A DNA stretch of 64,000 nucleotides from CAVQJU01 sp963755195 (GTDB lineage: Bacteria; Acidobacteriota; Vicinamibacteria; Vicinamibacterales; CAVVIG01): the NCBI GenBank assembly GCA_963755195.1, contig CAVWIZ010000001.1, forward strand, positions 1-64,000. The letters are read 5' to 3'. Both the position numbers and the translations under genes were made by a program. Of the stretch, positions 28,148 to 37,249 are shown one piece after another. Each line of letters starts with the position of its first letter. The stretch's first letter is position 1. The notes under the pieces are model-generated. The model was not told the DNA's origin. It did no database searches and was given only the letters and a program-made list of their open reading frames with translations.

Positions 28148-28353
28148 CTGGCTTTCTTTTTCACCGCCCGCTTGCGCGGGGCCTTCGCGGGCGCAGGCTC
28201 GTTGGTGGCCTGCAACGTGACGAGGCGCGTGGAGAACGTACGACGTCCGCCTTCGTCGAAATCGATGACCGTGTGGTGCTCGTTGACCTCGACCAGCGTC
28301 CCCGGTCCGTACGTGGGCTGCGAGACGCGGTCGCCCTTCGTCCATGCTTTCAT
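28144..28353 (-). CDS. Small Tudor/SH3-like protein with Lys-rich tail
   Basis: This is a 69-residue protein. Residues 5-45 (KGDRVSQPTYGPGTLVEVNEHHTVIDFDEGGRRTF) form an SH3/Tudor-like barrel like the C-terminal domain of UvrD/PcrA helicases, a domain that binds RNA polymerase or nucleic acid. The last 20 residues are basic (APAKAPRKRAVKKKAS), resembling a histone-H1-like tail. It lies 51 bases downstream of the RNA-binding protein on the same strand, suggesting a shared transcript and a nucleic-acid role. Confidence 0.6.
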   Translation of the reverse strand: MKAWTKGDRVSQPTYGPGTLVEVNEHHTVIDFDEGGRRTFSTRLVTLQATNEPAPAKAPRKRAVKKKAS

Positions 28354-28404
28354 CGTTATCCTAAGCTCGCGGGGGCCGCGCCCCCGCGCACGCGCGCGAT
28401 CGGG

Positions 28405-28746
28405 CTACCAGCGGGGCTCGCGACGTCCGCCGCCACCGCCGCCGCCGCGATTGCCGCCAAATCCACCACCGCCACCGCCGCCGCCAAAGCCGCCCTCCGG
28501 TTTGGGCCGGGCCTCATTCACTGTCAGGCTGCGACCGCCCATCTGAAACTGGTTGAAGTCGGCGGCCGCTTTCTGCGCTTCTTCGTCGGTGGACATCTCG
28601 ACGAATGCGAACCCCCGGGCGCGTCCCGTCGCCGCATCGCGCATCACGCGCACCGACTCCACGGTGCCGGCTTTGCTGAACAGCTCCTGGAGCTCTGCCT
28701 CTCCCGTGCTATACGGAAGGTTCCCGACGTAAAGCCTTCGACCCAT
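28405..28746 (-). CDS. Glycine-rich RRM RNA-binding protein
   Basis: The 113-residue product has one RRM domain (residues 3-80): RNP2 is LYVGNL and RNP1 is RGFAFVEM, both with the aromatic residues needed for RNA stacking. A Gly/Arg tail follows (GGFGGGGGGGGFGGNRGG). Such proteins in bacteria are often induced by cold and bind single-stranded RNA. The 290-base upstream gap (28747-29036) holds no gene and could include a long 5' leader, as expected for cold-inducible messages, but no specific element is visible. Confidence 0.85.
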   Translation of the reverse strand: MGRRLYVGNLPYSTGEAELQELFSKAGTVESVRVMRDAATGRARGFAFVEMSTDEEAQKAAADFNQFQMGGRSLTVNEARPKPEGGFGGGGGGGGFGGNRGGGGGGGRREPRW

Positions 28747-29036
28747 TACCTTCTCTCCTCGCTCTGCAAAAGTGGTTGCGCAAGCTAAGCAGTCACGTTC
28801 GAGGAGAGCGAGTCAGAACAGAGGCTCGATCGGCTCTCGGCGCGGGCGAAGCGGGCGGGCGGACCACCAAGGGCGCGTAGTCTATCAACGGTCCCCGCCA
28901 CACGCAAGTACGGCGGTCCAACAGCGGCTTCAGACGATCCTCGTCGCGGGGCACGTGTTGGGCGCGCCTTTCCCGGCACTCAAAAACACCCGTCTCCGTC
29001 CAGCTCCGTGCCATATGCTAGAGGTCTACTAACTAC

Positions 29037-29987
29037 ATGCGCCCGCTGAAAGTCTCGTCCGACGCCGCGCTGCCAGGTTCGATGGCGGACTTGCGCGCCT
29101 GGGTTCACGATCGCCTGCAACTGTCGCCCGACGACGAACGGGCGCTCCTGAACGCGTGTGAAGCCGTGCTCGAACGGCAGCGCGAGAGCTCCAAGGAATT
29201 GAGCAGAAAGGCGATTCGGGCCTTGTCGAGCGATCTGGCCACGAAGGTCACCGCCTTGCAGAGCCGGCTCTCAAAAGACCACACCCTGACCGACATCGCG
29301 GCGAGCTTCGACGGCGTGCTGGCGGATCTGACCGAACAGTCGCACCGCGATCCCAAGACGAAACTTCTCCAATTCCCGTGGTTCATGGACCGCCTCCAGT
29401 GGTTCCTGGGGTTCGAACAGCGGCTGCGGTGGTGCGCCGTCGGCCTGGTCGACATCGCGAACTTCAAGGCCTACAACGACACGCTCGGACACCTGGTGGG
29501 CGATGAAATCATCGAGCGGGTCGCCTTCATTCTCGCCGAGCAGATTCGTTCCGACGATCTGCTCGCCGGGGCGTCCCAGCCTCCGCGGGTCGGCGATTTG
29601 CACGCCCGCTTTGGCGGCGACGAATTCGCCTTCCTGATTCCAAACGTGCCCACCTTCTCCGCGGCCTGCCACGTGGCCCAGCGATTCAAGGCCGTGGTCG
29701 AAGGCTACAACTGGGCCTCGGTGAATCGGGCTCTTGCCGAACGGCCCGTCCGCGTGGACATCGGGATGGCATGCCTGCAGCTTGGGCCGCTCGCCGAACG
29801 GCAATCGCGGACCGGACCGTTGGCGGCCGAATTGATCGACCGGGCCGACCACCTGATGTACTCCGCAAAACGGGTGCATGCCGACTCCGTGCGGTCGATG
29901 GGCTTTCGTGTCGAGGCGGGCAAGCTCGTCGCGATCTTCGACTGGGAGAGCGCGTCGGGGACGGAGACTGCGCCGACAAGCGCGTGA
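29037..29987 (+). CDS. Diguanylate cyclase (GGDEF domain)
   Basis: This is a cytoplasmic 316-residue protein. The N-terminal 110 residues are helical and coiled (SPDDERALLNACEAVLERQRESSKEL), with no recognised sensor. The C-terminal domain has FKAYNDTLGHLVGDEIIERVAFIL and an intact GGDEF active site at residues 193-197 (RFGGDEFAF). An RxxD inhibitory site is not apparent at the usual position. It should make cyclic di-GMP. TATGCT at 29013-29018 is a possible -10 box. Confidence 0.85.
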   Translation: MRPLKVSSDAALPGSMADLRAWVHDRLQLSPDDERALLNACEAVLERQRESSKELSRKAIRALSSDLATKVTALQSRLSKDHTLTDIAASFDGVLADLTEQSHRDPKTKLLQFPWFMDRLQWFLGFEQRLRWCAVGLVDIANFKAYNDTLGHLVGDEIIERVAFILAEQIRSDDLLAGASQPPRVGDLHARFGGDEFAFLIPNVPTFSAACHVAQRFKAVVEGYNWASVNRALAERPVRVDIGMACLQLGPLAERQSRTGPLAAELIDRADHLMYSAKRVHADSVRSMGFRVEAGKLVAIFDWESASGTETAPTSA

Positions 29988-30112
29988 CCTCGGTGGCCCG
30001 ATTTCGCGCCCCCCGCGGTAAATCACGCCGGCCAGAGGCGCCCGCTACTTGACGCGCACATCCCGTCCGCGCTGTCCGCGCCCCGTATGATGACCTGCTC
30101 CACGACAACCCT

Positions 30113-32827
30113 GTGACCCTGACCCCCGGTACACGGCTCGGCCTCTACGAAATCGTGGCACTCCTGGGCGAGGGCGGGATGGGTGAGGTCTATCGAGCCA
30201 CCGACACGAAGCTGAGCCGCAGCGTCGCCATCAAGATTCTGCCTGATGCGTTCGCAAGCGACGGCGACCGCATCGCCCGATTCGAGCGGGAGGCCAAAGC
30301 GCTCGCGTCGCTCAATCATCCCCATGTCGCCGCACTCCACGGTTTTGAGGAGGCCGGCGGCCGCCATCTTCTGGTCATGGAGTTGGTCGAAGGCGAGACG
30401 CTCGCCGAGCGGCTGCGGCGCGGACCGATGACGGTTGACGACACACTGAGGGTCGCGCACCAGATCGCCGATGCGCTCGAGGCGGCGCACGAGAAGGGCG
30501 TCGTCCATCGCGACTTGAAGCCGGCGAACGTGAAGATCACCCCCGAGGATCGGGTCAAGGTGCTCGATTTCGGTCTGGCGCGGCTGCGGGACGAACCGGA
30601 CGCGGCGGCGCGATCGAATCTGTCGAACTCGCCGACCCTGGGCCTCCTGGCCACGCAGGCAGGTGTCATCCTGGGCACGGCCGCGTACATGTCGCCCGAA
30701 CAGGCGAAGGGGGCGCCCGCGGATCACCGCAGCGACATGTTCTCGTTCGGCTCGGTGCTCTACGAGATGTTGACCGGGCGCCAGGCGTTTCAGGCCGACA
30801 CGCCGTCAGAGATCATGGCCGCCGTGCTGATGCGCGAACCAGACCTCGCGGCGCTGCCGGCGAACCTGAGCCCCAGACTCACGGATCTCGTTCGTCGGTG
30901 TCTGGAAAAACCGCCGAAGCGGCGCTGGCAGGCAGCGGGCGATCTGAGGGCGGAAATCGAAGCGATCATGACGGCGCCGCGGGCGACCGTTGAAAGCGCC
31001 GCGGCGGCTGCCTCACGCAAACCACTCTGGAGGCGGGCCATCCCGCTGGCAGTCACCGCGATCGTCTCCGCCGCGATCGTCGGCGGCGCGATCTGGTGGA
31101 CCCGAGCGCCGTTGGCGCGTCCCGCTGTCGTGCGATTGCCGTTTCTCCTCGACCCCGGACAGCAGTTCACGAACACCGCGTTTCGGATCCTCGCGATCTC
31201 GCCGGACGGCACGCAGATCGTGTATGCAGCCGACGGGCGCTTGTATCTGCATGCGATGGCGGAAGCCGGATCAAGACCGATTCCCAACACCGAGCAAAGC
31301 ACCGGCGTGGAGGCCTTCTCGCCGGACGGCCGGTCCATTGTGTTTTCGACGACCGATCGAGCACTCAAGCGCGTCGAAGTCGGTGGCGGAGCGGCGGTGA
31401 CGCTTGGTTCGGTCGAGTTGCCGTTTAGTGTGAGCTGGGGCCAGGACGGGATTCTCTTCAGCCAACCTGGGGCCATCATGCGGGTCTCGCAGGACGGCGG
31501 CAAACCGGAAACGATCGTCAGTCTCGAACCCGGGGAGCGCGCGAATGGGCCGCGACTTCTGCCTGATGGGCAAACGCTTCTGTTTGCGCTTGTGAATGGC
31601 CCGCGTTTGGACGCCGAGGATTCCGGAGACATCGTCGCGCAGTCGCTGAAATCCGGCGCACGACGCACGCTGGTTCATGGCGGAAGCGACGCGCGGTACC
31701 TGCCGAGCGGTCACCTCGTGTATGCGCTCGGCGGCGTTCTGTTCGCGGTGCCATTCAACCCTGCCCGACTCGAGGTGACCGGAGCTCCGCGGCCCGTCGT
31801 CGAAGGTGTGAGGCGCGGGGCATTTGGAGGAGCAAGTTTCTCCGTGTCGGACGGCGGCTCTCTCGTTTACGTGCCAGGGCCGGCGACGACATCAACGCGA
31901 CAGCAGGCGCGGCTTGTCGTGGTCGATGAAAAAGGCCACAACGACGTGCTGAAGCTTCCTCTGGGTCAGTACGAATCGCCGCGGGTTGCCCCCGACGGCA
32001 AGCGGATTGCGTTTGGAACCGACGACGGCAAGGAGGCCAATATCTGGGTGTACGACCTCGACGGCGTCAGCTCGCCGCGTCGGTTGACGTTTGCCGGCAA
32101 GAATCGTTTTCCGATCTGGTCGGCCGACGGCCGTCACGTGGCGTTTCAGTCGGATCGCGAGGGAGACCTCGCCGTCTTCTGGCAGCCGGCCGATGTGAGC
32201 GGCGCGGCGGAGCGGCTGACGAAGCCTGAGCCGGGCATGGCTCATGTTCCGGAGTCGTGGTCGCACCGAGACGACCTGTTTTCGTTCAGCGTCGTCAGAG
32301 GCAACGCGGCGACACTGTGGACGTTCTCGATGCGAGACAAGAAGGCGACACCCATTGGCGATGTGCGCTCGGCGGCGAGCCTCAATTCCGATTTTTCACC
32401 CGACGGACAATGGATCGCCTATACGCTCCGAGGCGGAACCTCCGTGACGGCCATCTTCGTCGAGCCCTTTCCCTCAACCGGAGCGAAGTATCAAATTGCG
32501 AGAGAGGACCTCGGACATCATCCCGTCTGGGGTCCCAATGGATCGACGCTCTTCTACGCGCCAGGCGGCGAACCGCTGGCCGCGGTCAGCATCGCGACCC
32601 GGCCGACTTTTGCGGTTGCTAACCTCCGCCAGTGGCCGGGCAGACTGCCAAACGTCAACCCTTACGGCGCACCAAGGAATTTCGACGTGATGCCCAACGG
32701 GAGAGGCTTTGTCTTCGCTGCGTTCGAAACCCGCGAGGCGGCGACCGCCGTTGCAGCCTCACCGCGCATTCAGGTCGTCCTCAACTGGTTCGAAGAGCTC
32801 AAGGCGCGCGTCCCGGCCACGCCGTAA
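30113..32827 (+). CDS. Ser/Thr protein kinase with transmembrane segment and TolB/WD40-like propeller
   Basis: The 904-residue product begins with a Hanks-type kinase domain (about 8-280): the G-loop LGEGGMGEVY, the catalytic Lys in VAIKILP, HRDLKPAN, the DFG loop (VLDFGLA), and GTAAYMSPEQ before the substrate lobe. A single membrane helix follows (IPLAVTAIVSAAIVGGAIWW, about 305-325). A long extracytoplasmic propeller comes next, with repeated SPDG / APDG / SADG motifs. The architecture is very common in Acidobacteriota. The ligand is unknown. The start is GTG 30113, supported by the kinase N-terminus. Confidence 0.9.
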   Translation: MTLTPGTRLGLYEIVALLGEGGMGEVYRATDTKLSRSVAIKILPDAFASDGDRIARFEREAKALASLNHPHVAALHGFEEAGGRHLLVMELVEGETLAERLRRGPMTVDDTLRVAHQIADALEAAHEKGVVHRDLKPANVKITPEDRVKVLDFGLARLRDEPDAAARSNLSNSPTLGLLATQAGVILGTAAYMSPEQAKGAPADHRSDMFSFGSVLYEMLTGRQAFQADTPSEIMAAVLMREPDLAALPANLSPRLTDLVRRCLEKPPKRRWQAAGDLRAEIEAIMTAPRATVESAAAAASRKPLWRRAIPLAVTAIVSAAIVGGAIWWTRAPLARPAVVRLPFLLDPGQQFTNTAFRILAISPDGTQIVYAADGRLYLHAMAEAGSRPIPNTEQSTGVEAFSPDGRSIVFSTTDRALKRVEVGGGAAVTLGSVELPFSVSWGQDGILFSQPGAIMRVSQDGGKPETIVSLEPGERANGPRLLPDGQTLLFALVNGPRLDAEDSGDIVAQSLKSGARRTLVHGGSDARYLPSGHLVYALGGVLFAVPFNPARLEVTGAPRPVVEGVRRGAFGGASFSVSDGGSLVYVPGPATTSTRQQARLVVVDEKGHNDVLKLPLGQYESPRVAPDGKRIAFGTDDGKEANIWVYDLDGVSSPRRLTFAGKNRFPIWSADGRHVAFQSDREGDLAVFWQPADVSGAAERLTKPEPGMAHVPESWSHRDDLFSFSVVRGNAATLWTFSMRDKKATPIGDVRSAASLNSDFSPDGQWIAYTLRGGTSVTAIFVEPFPSTGAKYQIAREDLGHHPVWGPNGSTLFYAPGGEPLAAVSIATRPTFAVANLRQWPGRLPNVNPYGAPRNFDVMPNGRGFVFAAFETREAATAVAASPRIQVVLNWFEELKARVPATP

Positions 32828-32877
32828 TGAATGTCGCCGGGCCGGGACGGCCGGTCCCCTTGTGAAATAATCCTCGC

Positions 32878-34041
32878 ATGCCGGTGCAGCTCGGATGCGA
32901 GCGCCTCCTCGCCTCTTCCGCGCTCGACGGGAAGCGCCTCGGTCTGGTCTGCAACCCGGCGTCGGTGGACGGCGCGCTCCGCCACGTCGCGGATCGGTTC
33001 GCCGAGCATCCGCAGATCCGTCTGGCGGCGCTCTTCGGTCCCCAGCACGGCTTCCGATCCGACGTCCAGGACAACATGATCGAGACGCGCCACGGTCAAG
33101 ACGACGTCCGGCGCGTGCCTGTATATTCGCTGTACAGCGAGACGCGCGAGCCGACCGCGGACATGCTCGCCGGCCTCGACGCCATCGTCATCGATCTTCA
33201 GGATGTCGGCTCGCGCATCTACACCTTCGTCTACACGATGGCCAACTGCCTGATCGCCGCGCGGAAGCACGGCGTCAAGGCGATCGTCTGCGATCGTCCC
33301 AATCCCATCGGCGGGGTCGGGGTCGAAGGACCGATGCTCGTGCACGGGTACGAGTCGTTCGTCGGCCAGTACCCGATCCCGATGCGTCACGGGATGACCA
33401 TCGGCGAGCTGGCACAGCTGTTCAACACCGAGTTCGGCATCGGCGCGGATCTCGCCGTGATTTCGATGGACGGATGGCAGCGCGACATGTACTTCGACGC
33501 CACGGGCCTGCCCTGGGTGATGCCCTCGCCCAACATGCCGACGCTCGACACCGCGGTGGTATATCCGGGCAGCGTGCTGTTTGAAGGCACCAACGTCTCG
33601 GAAGGGCGCGGCACGACCAGGCCGTTCGAGATCGCCGGAGCGCCCTGGGTGATCGCCGAGCCGTTTGCCGACACCATGAACCACGCGGGCCTCGACGGCG
33701 TGCGCTTCCGTCCGGCGGTGTTCGAACCGACGTTTCAGAAGCACGCGCGCACCGCGTGCGGCGGCGTGCAGATGCACGTGACCGATCGCCAGACGTTCAG
33801 GCCCGTTGAAGCAGGGGTTGCGCTCATCGCGGCCTTCCGGGCGGCCGGCCCGGATCGTTTCGCGTGGCGCGATCCGCCTTACGAGTACGAACACCAGAAG
33901 ATGCCCATCGACATCCTGGCGGGATCGTCCGAGTTGCGCGAGCAAATCGAGAGCGGCGTCAGCGCACGCAACATCGCGCGTTCATGGAAACCGTCCGTCG
34001 ACGCGTTCCACAAAACGCGCGAACGCTTCCTTATCTACTGA
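32878..34041 (+). CDS. DUF1343 / NamZ-like exo-beta-N-acetylmuramidase
   Basis: This is a 387-residue protein covering the full DUF1343 family: GKRLGLVCNPASVD, LAALFGPQHGFR, IDLQDVGSRIYTFVYTM, VCDRPNPIGG, YPIPMRHGMTIGELA, MPTLDTAVVYPGSVLFEGTNVSEGRGTTRPFE. The characterised member NamZ of Bacillus removes terminal MurNAc from peptidoglycan fragments, so a muropeptide-recycling role is likely. No signal peptide is visible, so it acts in the cytoplasm unless the start is wrong. It follows the kinase by 50 bases. Confidence 0.85.
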   Translation: MPVQLGCERLLASSALDGKRLGLVCNPASVDGALRHVADRFAEHPQIRLAALFGPQHGFRSDVQDNMIETRHGQDDVRRVPVYSLYSETREPTADMLAGLDAIVIDLQDVGSRIYTFVYTMANCLIAARKHGVKAIVCDRPNPIGGVGVEGPMLVHGYESFVGQYPIPMRHGMTIGELAQLFNTEFGIGADLAVISMDGWQRDMYFDATGLPWVMPSPNMPTLDTAVVYPGSVLFEGTNVSEGRGTTRPFEIAGAPWVIAEPFADTMNHAGLDGVRFRPAVFEPTFQKHARTACGGVQMHVTDRQTFRPVEAGVALIAAFRAAGPDRFAWRDPPYEYEHQKMPIDILAGSSELREQIESGVSARNIARSWKPSVDAFHKTRERFLIY

Positions 34042-34082
34042 TTAGAGCGTTTTCTCTTTCCGTGTAGTACGCCTCTCTACGA

Positions 34083-34360
34083 CGATTGGAACGCAGAGTC
34101 CGCAGAGGACGCGCAGAGATCGCAGAGCGATTCGACGCGGCGCCGCGAAGCGGCGGCGGTGGTTGAGAGAATCAGAAGACAAGCCAGATGAAACCGCGCC
34201 TGGTTTGTCTTCTGATTCTCTCAACCTGCCGCCCGGCCGGCTTTGCCGGCCGGCCGCCTCGAATCGATCATCACACTGCGATCTCTCTGGTTGATCATCT
34301 TTCGCAGCGTCCTCAGCGGTCGAGGGTTCTCGTCGTGTGCTTCGTGTCTTCGTGGTAGCC
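34083..34360. repeat. Composite structured intergenic region with nested inverted repeats
   Basis: The 459-base gap 34042-34500 has no gene. From 34092 it holds CGCAGAG units (period 8-10). An outer inverted pair lies near 34115-34140 and 34256-34290 (both reading GAGATCGCAG...GATTCGA...GCG in one orientation). Inside is a 27-bp stem (34161-34187 against 34200-34226, one mismatch, 11-base loop) and a 9-bp GC stem (34233-34241/34245-34253, TTT loop). CTTCGTG units follow at 34340-34356. The 27-bp stem could terminate transcription from the muramidase gene, but it has no U-run. Confidence 0.7.
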
Positions 34361-34500
34361 AGCCGCAGGCTCAGAATCCTAGAACATGAGCTCGTCGGGC
34401 CGCGAACGGGCGCCCGCCGGGCGCGGAGGCGTGAGCCGTGACCATAGCTTTTCGCCGAGCTCGCGGACAGGACCGCTCATGTTGCAACTCTGCGCCACCG

Positions 34501-35364
34501 CTACTTGAAGTGCGCCGACGACAGCTCGTTCTCCTGGCATATGAACTCGATCAACTCGTCGTCCGGCATCAGACGCTGCGTCACCTTGACGGTCCACGGC
34601 TTCGTGTAGGCCTTCGGATCGTCAACGGTGAGCTCGATTTCGAGCGTGCCGTAGTTGACGCGGCGGAATCGCTCGGTCATCTTTCCGGCATCGGTCAGCG
34701 GGCTGCCGTTGACATCGAGCCACCCGCCGTCGCGGAAGCCGCTCGTCTGGACGACCAGGGTGTCGCCATCCCACGCGCCGGTTGAATATCCGAACCACCA
34801 CGGCTGCGGATCTTTCGTCGGCAGCGCGCGGCCGTCGGTGAAGATCTGCCGGACGCCGGCGTTGCCTTCATAGAGGATGACGATCTGGTGCGGCGCCTGA
34901 ATGATCTTGCGCGGCTCCGGATGCAGGTGCAGCTGCATGTTGCCGAGCGGCAGGCAATGCGCGTCGGGATTGTCTTTGGCGTTCTCGGCCGTGCGTTTGT
35001 TCTTGAGCTCGCGCGCCCACGGCTGAAACGGCAGGCCGCCGGGAACCGCGGTGCCGATATCGAAAAACGCGGCGATGCTCGGGGCCGGAGGCCGCCGGGC
35101 CTCAGCCGTCCTGGTGCCCGGCGCCCCGCCGGTTCCGGTGATCACCGTGCTCGCGGCGGCGCCCTCGCGCCACCCGAGGTTTTCCCACACGCCTGTCAGA
35201 TCGGGCTTGCCGTCGAAGAACTTCGGCGCGCCGGCGGCGAGATTCACCTTGCCGTCAGCCGTTCGCGGCGCCCGGGGCGTCGGATGCGACGGCCACTGCG
35301 CGGAAAGCGATGGCGACAACGCAGCGACGAGCGCCAAAGCGGCAGCCGTAAGCAAGCTTTTCAT
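34501..35364 (-). CDS. Secreted protein, Gly-Trp-Leu-motif family, third paralogue
   Basis: The 287-residue product has a signal peptide (LLTAAALALVAALSPSLSAQ). The mature start FFDGKPDLTGVWENL, the middle IVILYEGNAGVRQIFTDGRALP and PQPWWFGYSTGAWDGDTLVVQTSGFRDGGWLDVNGSPLTD, and VNYGTLEIELTVDDPKAYTKPW define it. The same frame occurs at 8368-9189 and in the fusion at 6508-8371. The function is unknown. The paralogues suggest an abundant periplasmic family in this lineage. Confidence 0.7.
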   Translation of the reverse strand: MKSLLTAAALALVAALSPSLSAQWPSHPTPRAPRTADGKVNLAAGAPKFFDGKPDLTGVWENLGWREGAAASTVITGTGGAPGTRTAEARRPPAPSIAAFFDIGTAVPGGLPFQPWARELKNKRTAENAKDNPDAHCLPLGNMQLHLHPEPRKIIQAPHQIVILYEGNAGVRQIFTDGRALPTKDPQPWWFGYSTGAWDGDTLVVQTSGFRDGGWLDVNGSPLTDAGKMTERFRRVNYGTLEIELTVDDPKAYTKPWTVKVTQRLMPDDELIEFICQENELSSAHFK

Positions 35365-35390
35365 GTCAACCTCTTCGGTCGGCCGCGATC

Positions 35391-35424
35391 CGAACCGTGA
35401 ACCGTGAACCGTGAACCGTGAACT
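35391..35424. repeat. GAACCGT heptamer repeat (GGTTCAC family)
   Basis: Four perfect 7-bp units (GAACCGT) plus a partial one sit between the stop of the ABC exporter and the start of the secreted protein. The same heptamer in the opposite orientation occurs at 62982-63023 before asd. Confidence 0.8.
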
Positions 35425-35431
35425 ACGGACT

Positions 35432-37249
35432 TCACCGGTAGGCCGCGGCTTGGATGCCGTAGAGCTCCGAGTACTGTCCGCCCTTCGCCATCAGATCCTC
35501 GTGCGTCCCCACTTCGACGACGCGGGCGCCGTCGAGCACGACGATGAGATCGGCCATGCGGACGGTGGAAAAGCGGTGCGACACGAGAATCGTGATTCGC
35601 CCTTCATCGTCCCGATGCTTCGCGGCCTCCGCGTAGCGTTCGAACAACGCGTGCTCGGTTTCGGCGTCGAGCGCCGCGGTCGGTTCGTCGAGCACCAGCA
35701 GAAGAGGGATGTCGCGCATGAACCCGCGGGCGAGCGCGAGCTTCTGCCACTGACCGAAGCTCACCTCCACGCCGTTCGGCCAGGTCGGTCCGAGCTGCGT
35801 CTCGAGCCCCGCCGTCAGCTTCACCACGACATCGTCCGCGCCGGCGCGGCCAACGGCCGTGACAACCGCGGGCTGGTCGTCGAGCCGCGGCACGTCGCCG
35901 ACGCCCACGGTGTGGCGCGCACGGAACTCGAACTTGAAAAAGTCCTGGAACGCGCCGGCCAGGCGTTCGCGCCAGCGGTCGGCGGGCATGCGCGCCAGGT
36001 CGGCGCCGTCGATCAGGATTCGTCCCTCGGTCGGCTCGTACATCTTGGCGAGCAGCTTCACCAGCGTGCTCTTGCCCGCGCCGTTCTCGCCCACGACCGC
36101 GACGACCGTCCCGGCCGGCAGCTCGAGGTTCACATCGTCGAGCACCAGGCGATCGGTGCCTGGATAGGCGAACGAGACATGATCGAAGCGGATGCCCCGA
36201 GCAAGTTTCACCGGCACGGGCACGTCAGTGAACGCCCCGAGCGAGGCCGCGTAGTCCTCGAGCCACGCCAACCGGCGCGCGCCGTAGGCCCAGAAGCCGG
36301 TGAGGAAGCCGAGCTCGCCGACCGTGGCGCCGATGTAGGCCGACAGGCGAGAGCCCGCCGCCAGAGTCAGCAGGACATTGCCGGCCGACGCCTTGAGGCC
36401 CAGCGACACGAATACGATGGCGCCAACGTATGCTGCGCCGAACACGGCCCACGCGAGCGAGTGCCACGCGGCCGATCTCCACCGCACCGCCGATATGGGA
36501 CCAAAGCCGAAGGCCCACGACTGTCGGCGGTCGCGGGCCAGCCGCTCGCCGATGCCGGTCACCCGCACTTCCTTGCCGGGCGGCGCGGTCGTGGCGAGCA
36601 TGAACAGATGCCGGGCAAGGCGGTTGTACGGCGCCGCTCGTTCCTGCGCCCCGCGCTCCACGGTGGGCCGCCACGTCGAAGTGAGCGCTGTCGGAGCGGC
36701 GAACACGGCGAGCAGCACGAGCGCCGGATGAATCGACATCAGCAGCGCGATCGTGACCCCCAAACGCAGAATCCATGAGCACGTCGAAAAGACCGACATG
36801 TACATGTGATCGAGCACGAACACCTGATCGCGAAGCATCGCGAGACGATCCAGATATTCGGGCATCTCCTGATGGGCAATCGTCGCGACCGTCGCCTGGA
36901 GCCGCGCGACGTGCGCCTCGAGCGCGATCGTGATCTTGTCGCGGAAACGGCGCTGCAGGCGCGTGCTGACGGTGCGGAGAAACCAGGTGGCCACGGCGGA
37001 CACCGCAAGCGCGACGGCGGCGATGCGCACCAGGCCCCCGTCGTTCTTCAGCAGGCCGTCGGCGATCAGCTTGAACCACAGCGCCAGCAGCGCGTCCGGC
37101 AGCGCCGAGAGCAGTGACAGGCCGAACGCGACCAGCATCAAGCCGGGCTCGTAGCGGTAGCCCAACTTGCAAAGCCGCCACATGGACGAGAGCATCGGCG
37201 GAAGATCGTCAGTGGCACGACCGGCGCGGCGCTTAGGCGAGGACGTCAT
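35432..37249 (-). CDS. ABC exporter half-transporter, second of a pair
   Basis: This is a 605-residue fused permease-ATPase. The membrane half has about six helices (LMLVAFGLSLLSALPDALLALW; LGVTIALLMSIHPALVLLAVF; AYVGAIVFVSLGL). The ATPase has Walker A GENGAGKSTL, an atypical signature VSFGQWQK in place of LSGGQ, Walker B LLLVLDEPTAALD and the H-loop SHRF. Its start overlaps the upstream exporter by 17 bases. The two are probably a heterodimeric exporter, in which one degenerate signature is common. The start was taken at ATG 37249 because the frame further up duplicates the neighbour's tail. Confidence 0.8.
   Translation of the reverse strand: MTSSPKRRAGRATDDLPPMLSSMWRLCKLGYRYEPGLMLVAFGLSLLSALPDALLALWFKLIADGLLKNDGGLVRIAAVALAVSAVATWFLRTVSTRLQRRFRDKITIALEAHVARLQATVATIAHQEMPEYLDRLAMLRDQVFVLDHMYMSVFSTCSWILRLGVTIALLMSIHPALVLLAVFAAPTALTSTWRPTVERGAQERAAPYNRLARHLFMLATTAPPGKEVRVTGIGERLARDRRQSWAFGFGPISAVRWRSAAWHSLAWAVFGAAYVGAIVFVSLGLKASAGNVLLTLAAGSRLSAYIGATVGELGFLTGFWAYGARRLAWLEDYAASLGAFTDVPVPVKLARGIRFDHVSFAYPGTDRLVLDDVNLELPAGTVVAVVGENGAGKSTLVKLLAKMYEPTEGRILIDGADLARMPADRWRERLAGAFQDFFKFEFRARHTVGVGDVPRLDDQPAVVTAVGRAGADDVVVKLTAGLETQLGPTWPNGVEVSFGQWQKLALARGFMRDIPLLLVLDEPTAALDAETEHALFERYAEAAKHRDDEGRITILVSHRFSTVRMADLIVVLDGARVVEVGTHEDLMAKGGQYSELYGIQAAAYR

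Noticed and set aside
27877..28788. Permease frame open far past 28147
   Set aside because: It passes antisense through the Tudor-like and RRM genes and encodes no domain there.
34083..34360. CRISPR array
   Set aside because: The units are degenerate, 7-10 bases long, with no spacers of regular size, and there are no cas genes.
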